DNA of 32,736 nt from Deltaproteobacteria bacterium. GTDB lineage: Bacteria; Myxococcota_A; Polyangia; Haliangiales; SHYZ01. Below the pieces are notes generated by a model. That model worked only from the letters and a program-made list of their open reading frames with translations. It was not told the DNA's origin and ran no database searches. The stretch is taken from the NCBI GenBank assembly GCA_016210055.1, contig JACQUZ010000110.1, forward strand, positions 1-32,736, given 5' to 3'. Positions 26,296 to 32,736 of this stretch are shown here, piece after piece; the stretch's first letter is position 1, and the number at the start of each line of letters is the position of its first letter. The position numbers and the translations under genes are program-made.

Positions 26296-27225
26296 TTGAC
26301 GATACCCCATCGGGTGGCTAAACGGTCAGGCTTCGTGGCTCATTTTTCTCCAGGCTCGGACCCACGCGACAGGTCGCTTTCCAGGAGCGACAGCGAATAT
26401 CCTGCGCGCCTACGCGCGGTTGCCGATGCCCCTGAGTCGCTTTTCATCCGAGGGAAAATTCCTAGTCGTTCCCCAGTGGTCGCGTTGGTGGGCTCGCGGG
26501 CCGCGTCGGGAGCTGCCATGAAGCGCGCTCATGGCCTTGCCAAAGAGCTTTCCAGCTGCGGGGCTCTCGTGATTTCCGGTGGCGCGCTCGGCGTGGACAC
26601 GGCCGCCCACCTTGGGGCGCTCGCAGCCTCGGCCCCTACAGCGGTAGTTCTGGGTACGAGTCTCGACAATCCCTATCCGTCGCGCAACCTTCCTCTATTT
26701 GGGGACGTGGTACGCGGGGGCGGGGCGCTCGTAACTCCTTTTCCCATGGGCTCGCCAGTATTACGGTGGCAATTCCCGCGTCGCAATCGGGTAATCGCGG
26801 GGATGGCCGATATTGTGGTGGTGGTAGAAGCCTCCCCCAAATCGGGTGCCCTCTACACGGCCCAGGCGGCCAGCGACTACGGCCGAACGATCTGTGCGTG
26901 CCCTGGTTCGCCCGGCGCCGATGCGCTCTTGGCACAGGGAGCGTCCGTGGCTGAGACCGCGGATGACGTGGTTTCGGCCTTGGCTGGTCGCTCGCGAGCA
27001 CGTGAGGCCCCCGTGCTCGAGGCGGGGAGCGAGGCCGCCCGTGTCCTTTCGGCGGTGGATCCAACTCTGCCTCGATCGGTCGAATCGATAAGTGCCACGG
27101 CTGGAGTGGCCTCGGTGCGCACGGCGAGCGTGTTGTTCCACCTGGAAGTTGATGGCTTGGTCTTTGCCGTCCCTGGTGGGCGGTACGTGCGATCTTCTCT
27201 TGGGAGCCGCACGATAACGATGTGA
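26296..27225 (+). CDS. dprA: DNA-processing protein DprA (Smf)
   Basis: DprA binds incoming single-stranded DNA during natural transformation and loads RecA. The Rossmann-like core is clear: VALVGSRAASG, LVISGGALGVDTAAHLGAL, VVLGTSLDNPYPSRN, FPRRNRVIAGMADIVVVVEA and SGALYTAQAASDYGR. A C-terminal winged-helix segment (about the last 60 residues, ISATAGVASVRTASVLFHLEVDGLV) completes it. The N-terminal SAM/HhH-like domain of many DprA proteins is missing, so it is shorter than usual. The start is uncertain: TTG 26266 gives the longest frame but lies inside a good promoter, so TTG 26296 is listed; GTG 26314 and GTG 26335 also fit. It heads a dprA-topA-trmFO cluster. Other competence genes are not in view. 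Confidence 0.9.
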   Translation: MTIPHRVAKRSGFVAHFSPGSDPRDRSLSRSDSEYPARLRAVADAPESLFIRGKIPSRSPVVALVGSRAASGAAMKRAHGLAKELSSCGALVISGGALGVDTAAHLGALAASAPTAVVLGTSLDNPYPSRNLPLFGDVVRGGGALVTPFPMGSPVLRWQFPRRNRVIAGMADIVVVVEASPKSGALYTAQAASDYGRTICACPGSPGADALLAQGASVAETADDVVSALAGRSRAREAPVLEAGSEAARVLSAVDPTLPRSVESISATAGVASVRTASVLFHLEVDGLVFAVPGGRYVRSSLGSRTITM

Positions 27226-27226
27226 G

Positions 27227-27240
27227 GAGAATCGATTCTC
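27227..27240. promoter_or_regulatory. 14-bp perfect palindrome at the topA ribosome binding site
   Basis: GAGAATCGATTCTC lies between the dprA stop and the topA ATG (27242) and overlaps the GGAG-type ribosome binding site. It could be a protein operator or, in RNA, a short hairpin (GAGAA/UUCUC) that partly hides that site. Confidence 0.4.
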
Positions 27241-27241
27241 G

Positions 27242-29623
27242 ATGGCTTCGAAGAGCAAGGAAAAGACGTTGGTCATCGTTGAGTCCCCCGCCAAGGCGAG
27301 GACCATCAAGAAATACTTGGGGAATGCCTACACCGTGAAGGCGTCGGTAGGACACGTGAAGGACCTGCCCAAGTCCAAGCTCGGCGTCGATCTCGAGAAC
27401 GACTTTGCCCCTCATTACGTGGTCATCCGCGGCAAGGCCAAGGTCCTTTCCGATCTTCGAAAGAGCGCGAAGGAAGTCGACAAGGTCTTCCTCGCCCCGG
27501 ACCCGGATCGGGAAGGGGAGGCCATCGCCTGGCACATTGCCGACGAAATAAAGGAGGTCAACGCCAACATCCAGCGGGTCCTGTTCAACGAGATCACCAA
27601 GAAAGGGATCACTGAGGCACTCAAGCATCCGGTGACCCTTGATTCCCAGAAATACGAATCTCAGCAGGCACGCCGCATTCTGGACCGACTCGTGGGCTAC
27701 GAGATCAGCCCGATCCTTTGGAAGAAAGTAAAACGGGGCCTTTCCGCCGGGCGGGTCCAGTCGGTGGCGGTGCGCATCATCGTCGAACGGGAAACCGAGA
27801 TCTCTTCGTTCAAGCCCGAGGAGTATTGGACGGTTGACGCCGAGTGCGAAGGCAAGAATCCCCCCCCATTCATTGCCCGAGCCTTCAGGTGGAACGGGGA
27901 AAAAATCGACCTCACGAACCAGGAGGCGGCCGAAAAAGTTGCCGAGGAGCTGCGTCGCGCCGCGGCAGTCGTCCAGAAGGTCGAGCGCAAGGAGCGGCGC
28001 CGAAACCCGGCCCCTCCGTTTATCACCTCCAAGCTCCAGCAGGAGGCCGCACGCAAGCTCCGTTTCACAGCCAAGAAGACAATGGCCCTCGCCCAACGCC
28101 TGTACGAAGGCGTGGATCTGGGCGAAGAGGGGCCGGTCGGTCTCATCACGTACATGCGTACCGACTCGGTGCGGTTGTCCGACGACGCGGTGGCAGAGGC
28201 GCGGGGTTACATCGAGCAACGGTATGGCAAGGAGTACCTGCCGCCGGAACCCATCAGCTACAAGAGCGCCAAGCAGGCGCAGGGGGCGCATGAGGCGATT
28301 CGACCCACGTCTACCAAGTTCGATCCCGAAACCGTGCGAAAGCTCTTGCTCGTCCCGCTCGAGGCCAAGCGCGACGCAGGCGAGCGCTCGGAAAAGCTCG
28401 CCTCGGAAATCCGTGACTATGAAGATCAGCTCAAGCTGTACACGCTCATCTGGAACCGTTTCATCGCGTGCCAGATGACGTCTGCGGTGCACGACCAAAC
28501 CATCGTGGATATCTCGTGTGGCCTAGCCACGCTTCGGGCCACGGGACAGGTCCTCAAGTTCCCCGGCTTCACGCGCGTCTACATGGAATCCGAATCCGAT
28601 GACGAGGCGGCGCAGAAAGCCGAAGAACAGGACAAGCTCTTGCCATCGCTGACCGAGGGAGAGCCCTTGACCGTTCGGTCGATCAACCCCGAGCAGCACT
28701 TCACCCAGCCGCCTCCGCGGTTCACGGAAGCGTCACTCGTCAAGGAGCTCGAAGAAAAGGGGATTGGCCGTCCATCTACCTACGCGGCCATCCTGTCGAC
28801 CATCCAGGATCGGGGGTACGTGGAGAAGCGAGAGGGGCGCTTCTTTCCCACCGAGCTCGGCACGCTCGTTAACGGCCTGCTCGTGGATGCGTTTCCAGAC
28901 ATCTTGAACGTCGACTTCACCGCGCACCTCGAAGAAGACCTCGACAAGGTCGAAGAGGGGCAGGCCGATTGGGTCAAGGTATTAAAGGAGTTCTATAACC
29001 CCTTCAAGATCGACCTGGCGAAGGCCGAAGCGAACATGCGCGACGTCAAGCGCGAGGAGATTCCCACCGAGCACAGCTGTGAGAAGTGCGGCCGCACGAT
29101 GGTAATCAAGTGGGGGCGGAATGGGTCTTTTCTCGCCTGCTCGGGCTATCCGGAGTGCAAGAACACCAAGGAGTTCACCCGCCGCGAGGACGGATCCATC
29201 GAAATCGCGCCCGAGCCCACGACTGACGAGAAATGCCAGAACTGCGGCGCGGACATGAAGGTCAAGCGGGGCAGGTTCGGTGAGTTCTTGGCCTGTTCAC
29301 GCTACCCAGAGTGCAAGACGACCAAGCCGATTTCGCTCGGCGTATCTTGTCCCCGGCCCGGCTGCGACGGGTTCCTCGCGGCAAAGCGTTCGAAGCGCGG
29401 GAAGGTTTTTTACGGCTGCTCGAACTACGCCAAGACCAAGTGCGATTTCGTAGCCTGGGACCGCCCGGTCAAGACCCCTTGCCCCAAGTGCAACGCGCCG
29501 TTCCTCACCAAGAGGGTACTCCGCCGTGGAACTTCGATTCGGTGCGTCACCGAGGGTTGTGGGTATGGCTATGCGGAAGGGGACACCACCGAGGCAGAGG
29601 TGACTGGCGAAAGTGCAGGTTGA
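27242..29623 (+). CDS. topA: DNA topoisomerase I (type IA)
   Basis: TopA relaxes negative supercoils by single-strand passage. The 793-residue protein begins with the TOPRIM domain (LVIVESPAKA with Glu14; DPDREGE with Asp87 and Asp89). The catalytic Tyr304 lies in LITYMRTDSVRLSD. Core motifs SAGRVQSVAVRIIVERE and GIGRPSTYAAILSTIQDRGYV are intact. The C-terminus (about 613-790) has four Cys4 zinc-ribbon segments, starting CEKCGRTM, CQNCGADM, CPRPGCDGF and CPKCNAPF. It follows dprA by 16 bp across a palindrome overlapping its ribosome binding site, and its end overlaps the trmFO start by 11 bp. Confidence 0.98.
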   Translation: MASKSKEKTLVIVESPAKARTIKKYLGNAYTVKASVGHVKDLPKSKLGVDLENDFAPHYVVIRGKAKVLSDLRKSAKEVDKVFLAPDPDREGEAIAWHIADEIKEVNANIQRVLFNEITKKGITEALKHPVTLDSQKYESQQARRILDRLVGYEISPILWKKVKRGLSAGRVQSVAVRIIVERETEISSFKPEEYWTVDAECEGKNPPPFIARAFRWNGEKIDLTNQEAAEKVAEELRRAAAVVQKVERKERRRNPAPPFITSKLQQEAARKLRFTAKKTMALAQRLYEGVDLGEEGPVGLITYMRTDSVRLSDDAVAEARGYIEQRYGKEYLPPEPISYKSAKQAQGAHEAIRPTSTKFDPETVRKLLLVPLEAKRDAGERSEKLASEIRDYEDQLKLYTLIWNRFIACQMTSAVHDQTIVDISCGLATLRATGQVLKFPGFTRVYMESESDDEAAQKAEEQDKLLPSLTEGEPLTVRSINPEQHFTQPPPRFTEASLVKELEEKGIGRPSTYAAILSTIQDRGYVEKREGRFFPTELGTLVNGLLVDAFPDILNVDFTAHLEEDLDKVEEGQADWVKVLKEFYNPFKIDLAKAEANMRDVKREEIPTEHSCEKCGRTMVIKWGRNGSFLACSGYPECKNTKEFTRREDGSIEIAPEPTTDEKCQNCGADMKVKRGRFGEFLACSRYPECKTTKPISLGVSCPRPGCDGFLAAKRSKRGKVFYGCSNYAKTKCDFVAWDRPVKTPCPKCNAPFLTKRVLRRGTSIRCVTEGCGYGYAEGDTTEAEVTGESAG

Positions 29624-31007
29624 CGTCCACGTGATTGGGGGTGGCCTCGCCGGTTCCGAGGCCGCTTGGCAGCTTGCCGAACGGGGGCTCAAGGTGACGC
29701 TGGTCGAGATGAAGCCTGCGCTGCTCTCCCCAGCACACCAGGCGCCGTTCCTCTGTGAGCTGGTCTGCTCCAACTCACTTCGCTCAGACGAGAAATCCAC
29801 TCCGGCAGGGCTTCTCAAGGCCGAGCTAAGGCGGGCCGGTTCCCTGGTCATCGCGTGCGCTGACCTCCACCGTGTTCCAGCGGGCGACGCGCTTGCCGTC
29901 GACCGGGTTGGCTTTAGCCGGGAGGTGACCGCGCGGATCGCGATGCATCCGAACATCCGCATCTTGCGGCGGGTCGTGGACGAGCTCCCTCAAGGTCCCG
30001 TGATCGTGGCGACGGGGCCGCTCACCGGAGGGGCCTTGGCCGAAGAGGTGCGTGCCGCCTTGGGGGGAGATCGCCTGTACTTCTACGACGCGATCGCACC
30101 CATCGTCGATGCCGAGACCATCGATTGGAACCATGCCTTTCGCCAGTCGCGTTGGGACTCACGAAAAGTAGATGAAGGGGTTGGGCTTCCAGCGGGCGAC
30201 TACGTGAATTGCCCGCTCTCGCGCGACCAGTATCATGCGTTCGTCAGGGAAATCCGCGCTGGTCGCAAGATTAGCCCTCATGGCTTCGAGGAGCCCAAGT
30301 ACTTTGAAGGGTGTCTCCCAATTGAAGTGATGGCCGACCGCGGAGAGGACGTCTTGGCGTTCGGCCCCATGCGCCCGATCGGCCTCATCAACCCGAAAAC
30401 GGGATCTCGCCCGTTCGCCGTGGTGCAGCTCCGGCCGGAGAACCGCTACTTCACGGCGTACAACATGGTGGGCTTCCAGACGAGGTTGGCGTATCCAGAG
30501 CAGAAACGCGTGTTCCGGCTGGTCCCGGCGCTGCGTGAGGCGGAGTTTCTGCGCTATGGCTCGATCCATCGGAATTCGTACATCGACTCGCCGAGACTCC
30601 TTGGTCCGGAGCTGGAGCTCCTTTCACGGCCCAACGTGCGCTTTGCAGGGCAGATCACCGGTGTCGAAGGCTATATCGAATCGTGCGCCATGGGATTACT
30701 TGCCGCCGTGTTCTTGGCGGCAAGGCAACGGGGTACGCGGGCTACCGCACCGCCAGCGACTACCGCACTCGGTGGGCTCTATCGCCACGTGAGGGCGCCG
30801 CGGCAGCCGGAGGAGCGTTTCTCGCCGACGAACATCAACTTCGGCTTGCTCCCGCCTGCCGATGCGACGGTTCGAAAGAAGGATCGCCGTGCTTGGATGA
30901 CGGCGCGTGCCGAGCGCGATCTCGTGCCTTGGCTCGAGGAAGTCGGGGTTCGCCCGTGTGTCGGTGTGCCGAAAACAGAAAGGGCCGAGCGAGCGGCCCT
31001 TTCCTAG
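29613..31007 (+). CDS. trmFO: Folate-dependent tRNA(U54) methyltransferase TrmFO
   Basis: TrmFO makes 5-methyluridine at position 54 of tRNA using methylenetetrahydrofolate and FAD. The 464-residue protein has the N-terminal FAD-binding motif (HVIGGGLAGSEAAWQLAERG), CELVCSNSLRSDE, the NCPLSRDQYHAF segment, the KYFEGCLPIEVMADRG catalytic region and MRPIGL, followed by NINFGLLPP near the C-terminus. GTG 29613 is chosen because the FAD motif starts a few residues later; it overlaps topA by 11 bp, as in the dprA-topA-trmFO cluster known from Firmicutes. The last ten codons also encode the stem-loop that appears to terminate the convergent csp gene. Confidence 0.97.
   Translation: MQVDVHVIGGGLAGSEAAWQLAERGLKVTLVEMKPALLSPAHQAPFLCELVCSNSLRSDEKSTPAGLLKAELRRAGSLVIACADLHRVPAGDALAVDRVGFSREVTARIAMHPNIRILRRVVDELPQGPVIVATGPLTGGALAEEVRAALGGDRLYFYDAIAPIVDAETIDWNHAFRQSRWDSRKVDEGVGLPAGDYVNCPLSRDQYHAFVREIRAGRKISPHGFEEPKYFEGCLPIEVMADRGEDVLAFGPMRPIGLINPKTGSRPFAVVQLRPENRYFTAYNMVGFQTRLAYPEQKRVFRLVPALREAEFLRYGSIHRNSYIDSPRLLGPELELLSRPNVRFAGQITGVEGYIESCAMGLLAAVFLAARQRGTRATAPPATTALGGLYRHVRAPRQPEERFSPTNINFGLLPPADATVRKKDRRAWMTARAERDLVPWLEEVGVRPCVGVPKTERAERAALS
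30978..31003 (-). terminator. Intrinsic terminator of csp, embedded in the trmFO coding end
   Basis: GAAAGGGCCG (30978-30987) and CGGCCCTTTC (30994-31003) form a perfect 10-bp stem with a 6-base loop. Read on the minus strand it lies 25 bases after the csp stop and is followed by TGTTTTC, a U-rich tail. On the plus strand the stem ends 4 bases before the end of trmFO and no U-tract follows. Confidence 0.8.
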
Positions 31008-31028
31008 CTTCTCAGCTTCAAGGAGGGT

Positions 31029-31235
31029 CTAGTTCGTCTTACGCACGTTGCTTGCGTGCAATCCTTTCGGACCCTGTTGGATCTCGAACTCGACGACCTG
31101 CCCTTCAGTGAGTGATTTGAATCCGTCTCCTTGAATGGCCGTATAGTGGACGAACACGTCCGGACCATCCTCCCGCGCAATAAAACCATAGCCCTTTGCG
31201 TCGTTGAACCATTTGACCTTACCTGTGGCTATCAC
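31029..31235 (-). CDS. Cold-shock domain protein (CspA family)
   Basis: A 68-residue single-domain RNA/single-strand-DNA-binding protein that melts RNA structure, at low temperature or constitutively. It has [16 protein letters not shown] with RNP1 (KGYGFI) and RNP2 (VFVHY), then a typical end ([10 protein letters not shown]). GTG 31235 is chosen: GGAGG lies 5 bp upstream and the family N-terminus follows at once. The candidate promoter gives a leader of only about 20 nt, unlike the long regulatory leaders of E. coli cspA. It is monocistronic, with its terminator at 30978-31003. Confidence 0.97.
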   Translation of the reverse strand: MIATGKVKWFNDAKGYGFIAREDGPDVFVHYTAIQGDGFKSLTEGQVVEFEIQQGPKGLHASNVRKTN

Positions 31236-31262
31236 GATGTCCTCCTACCAAGACGACAAGTA

Positions 31263-31293
31263 ATAAAAAGCCAGCGTGCGTCGTCGGAGTCAA
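31263..31293 (-). promoter_or_regulatory. Weak candidate promoter of csp
   Basis: On the minus strand TTGACT (31293-31288) and TTTTAT (31268-31263) are 19 bp apart. The 162-bp csp upstream region is AT-rich for this genome, with GAAAAT at 31305, 31325 and 31376 and a near-palindrome GTGGAAAATTTCAC near 31322-31335. No further gene is seen in this gap. Confidence 0.3.
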
Positions 31294-31397
31294 TCGCACA
31301 GGTAGAAAATCGCACCACGCAGTGGAAAATTTCACTACATCTAACTCCACGCGATTGTTGGGAAATAACTGGGCGGAAAATTCTGATGCTCATTCAA

Positions 31398-32736
31398 TCA
31401 ATAAAGCTTCCGCACGTGGCTGCCCGGGAAATAATGCTTCAAGATGCGCCGGTAGTCGTGCCCCGCTTCGGCCATTCCAATGGCGCCCGTTTGGCACATT
31501 CCCACCCCGTGGCCAAAGCCGGCTCCGTCAATCGTCCACGAAATAACCTGCCCGTTGGATGATTTCTCTGGGCGCGCCATAAAGAGGCTACTTCTAAGGC
31601 CACCGAGGAGGCGCCGAATCCGCAGGTCCCCCTCGACGGTTGCGGTGCCCCGTGCCCCGGCGATGCGCAGCACCTTGATTCGACCAGAAATGCCCCGTTC
31701 AATCGCGAGTAGTTCCTTTACGGATCCGACGTGCGGAAATTCCGCAGCGACCAACGAATCAAGCTTTGCCGCTGAGAAGGTGACGGTCCAACGGTACCGC
31801 CCGCGCGCGAACGAGGTGCTCCCGCAATTGGTGGCGCTCGCTGGGGCTGCAAGGAAGTCGCCAACACGCTCGTTCGAGATACCCTGGCTAAAGGCAGCAA
31901 GAGGGTTGCCTACCGAGAGCGTATCGAGGCGCCCTCGCAGCGAAGGGTCCGGACGCGTTTCCCAGATGTTCTCGTTGTGTTCGCCATGGCCACCGCACGA
32001 CGCGCTGTAGTACACGGGCACAAGACCTCCCCCGCCGTCACGCAGGAGCACTTCGCCACGGGTAGCCCTCACTGCCGAGGTCGTACGCGGGTGCTCTTCC
32101 AGCACGCCGCTGTAAACTTGGCAATGCTGGGTGGAGCAGAGCAAGAATGGATCGGCGAAGTGGCGCGTCCCAATGCGGGCCAGAAGCTCGTCACGAGCGG
32201 CCACGGCCTGTGCCTTCAATGCCTCCATCGGCGCGTCGGGAAAAATTTCGGACGGCACCAACCCAGCGAGGAGTCGATCTTCCGGCACTGCGTTCACCAC
32301 GGTGAGCAGGCCATCTCGCCCCTGCGTCACGTAAATACGACCGGCGTACGTTCGGGTTGCTTTCTTTTCGGCGCCGACCTGGGATCCCCCCCCGCCATGC
32401 ACCACGTCTCTTACAGTGATGGCTTGGTCTCCGTCGGGTGAAAACCAAAGGACCCCTTCATTCCTGACCGCCGTCCCAGATCTTTCTTCGCGGGCGACCA
32501 GGGTGCCGCGGGGGGGCTCGATCATTTCGGGATGGACGAAAGCGTGCACGCCCCATTTCTGTGACAAGGCCTTGGCCGTGCGGGTGGCAGCCGTCTCGTT
32601 CCCTTCTGGCGCAACTCCGAGGAACAGCTCCCGGCTATCGATGACGTCTCCCTCGACACCAAACACCACGCCGGTCTCGAAGGTCTTTGTGGCATGCCCT
32701 CGTTTTTCCCAAGTGGCGATCTCCTCCTCGGTCGCC
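31398..32736 (-). CDS. SpoIID/LytB-domain protein, C-terminal part (5' end outside window)
   Basis: About 445 residues are visible and the frame stays open to the window edge (the residues before GTG 32669 read EEEIATWEKRGHATKTFETG and fit the protein), so the gene starts beyond 32736. The SpoIID domain is clear: LLAGLVPSEIF with the catalytic Glu, EALKAQAVAARDELLAR, CSTQHCQVYSG, VYYSASCGGHGEHNENIW, and the C-terminal GFGHGVGMCQTGAIGMAEAG. SpoIID is a lytic transglycosylase that cuts glycan strands stripped of stem peptides. In Bacillus it works with SpoIIP and SpoIIM in engulfment; in Gram-negatives its role is less known and may be in wall remodelling. The N-terminal 130 visible residues are not assigned. 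No partner amidase is in view. Confidence 0.9.
   Translation of the reverse strand, partial: ATEEEIATWEKRGHATKTFETGVVFGVEGDVIDSRELFLGVAPEGNETAATRTAKALSQKWGVHAFVHPEMIEPPRGTLVAREERSGTAVRNEGVLWFSPDGDQAITVRDVVHGGGGSQVGAEKKATRTYAGRIYVTQGRDGLLTVVNAVPEDRLLAGLVPSEIFPDAPMEALKAQAVAARDELLARIGTRHFADPFLLCSTQHCQVYSGVLEEHPRTTSAVRATRGEVLLRDGGGGLVPVYYSASCGGHGEHNENIWETRPDPSLRGRLDTLSVGNPLAAFSQGISNERVGDFLAAPASATNCGSTSFARGRYRWTVTFSAAKLDSLVAAEFPHVGSVKELLAIERGISGRIKVLRIAGARGTATVEGDLRIRRLLGGLRSSLFMARPEKSSNGQVISWTIDGAGFGHGVGMCQTGAIGMAEAGHDYRRILKHYFPGSHVRKLY

Noticed and set aside
26636..28498. 620-codon open frame on the minus strand opposite dprA and topA
   Set aside because: Opposite two well-supported genes with catalytic motifs; composition is rich in Arg, Gly and Pro, as expected of a GC-rich shadow.

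Overview
The window reads as ordinary, gene-dense chromosome of a high-GC Gram-negative bacterium, most likely a member of the Myxococcota. The best lineage clues are a secreted Cys-rich protein with an Asp/Ala-rich spacer (10290-11393), a PlsX gene coupled to a HAD-fold gene, a REC-histidine kinase/NtrC-type pair, and a SpoIID-type enzyme in an otherwise Gram-negative gene set. This placement is inference from protein style, not from a marker gene. I see no tRNA, rRNA, CRISPR array, insertion sequence, integrase or prophage gene, and no gene-free stretch longer than 300 bases.

Layout. 1-1108: 3' part of lon. 1123-4817 (minus): a soluble REC-histidine kinase, an NtrC-family regulator and NAD-type isocitrate dehydrogenase. 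4954-8033 (plus): ECF sigma factor, the large subunit of a B12-dependent acyl-CoA mutase, and a secreted peptidoglycan-binding protein. 8083-10244 (plus): plsX overlapping a HAD (APP1-like) phosphatase gene. 10290-13441 (minus): the Cys-rich protein and a PpiD/SurA-type chaperone. 13679-19148 (plus): a complete elongasome operon mreB-mreC-mreD-mrdA(PBP2)-rodA. 19165-20126 (minus): PilZ protein and thioredoxin. 20178-23612 (plus): small unknown protein, HemX/CcsA-like membrane protein, hemA, hemC. 23615-23842 (minus): DUF4911-like protein. 23969-26196 (plus): CpoB/YbgF-like lipoprotein and LysM protein. 26296-31007 (plus): dprA-topA-trmFO. 31029-32736 (minus): cold-shock protein and the 3' part of a SpoIID/LytB-type gene.

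Working together. Much of the window serves the envelope: cell-wall elongation (mre-mrdA-rodA), glycan binding or cleavage (PG-binding, LysM and SpoIID proteins), envelope protein folding (PpiD-like), division-site constriction (CpoB) and phospholipid precursor supply (PlsX with a possible phosphatidate phosphatase). The remainder covers central metabolism, early haem synthesis, DNA topology and uptake, tRNA modification and regulation.

I did not find a convincing new multi-gene system. The points most worth following are: active-site residues suggesting that the mutase is isobutyryl-CoA rather than methylmalonyl-CoA mutase; a recurring promoter layout that implies leaderless mRNAs; a consensus DnaA box just upstream of mreB; a 14-bp palindrome at the topA ribosome binding site; a csp terminator encoded inside the trmFO coding end; and the plsX-HAD coupling.
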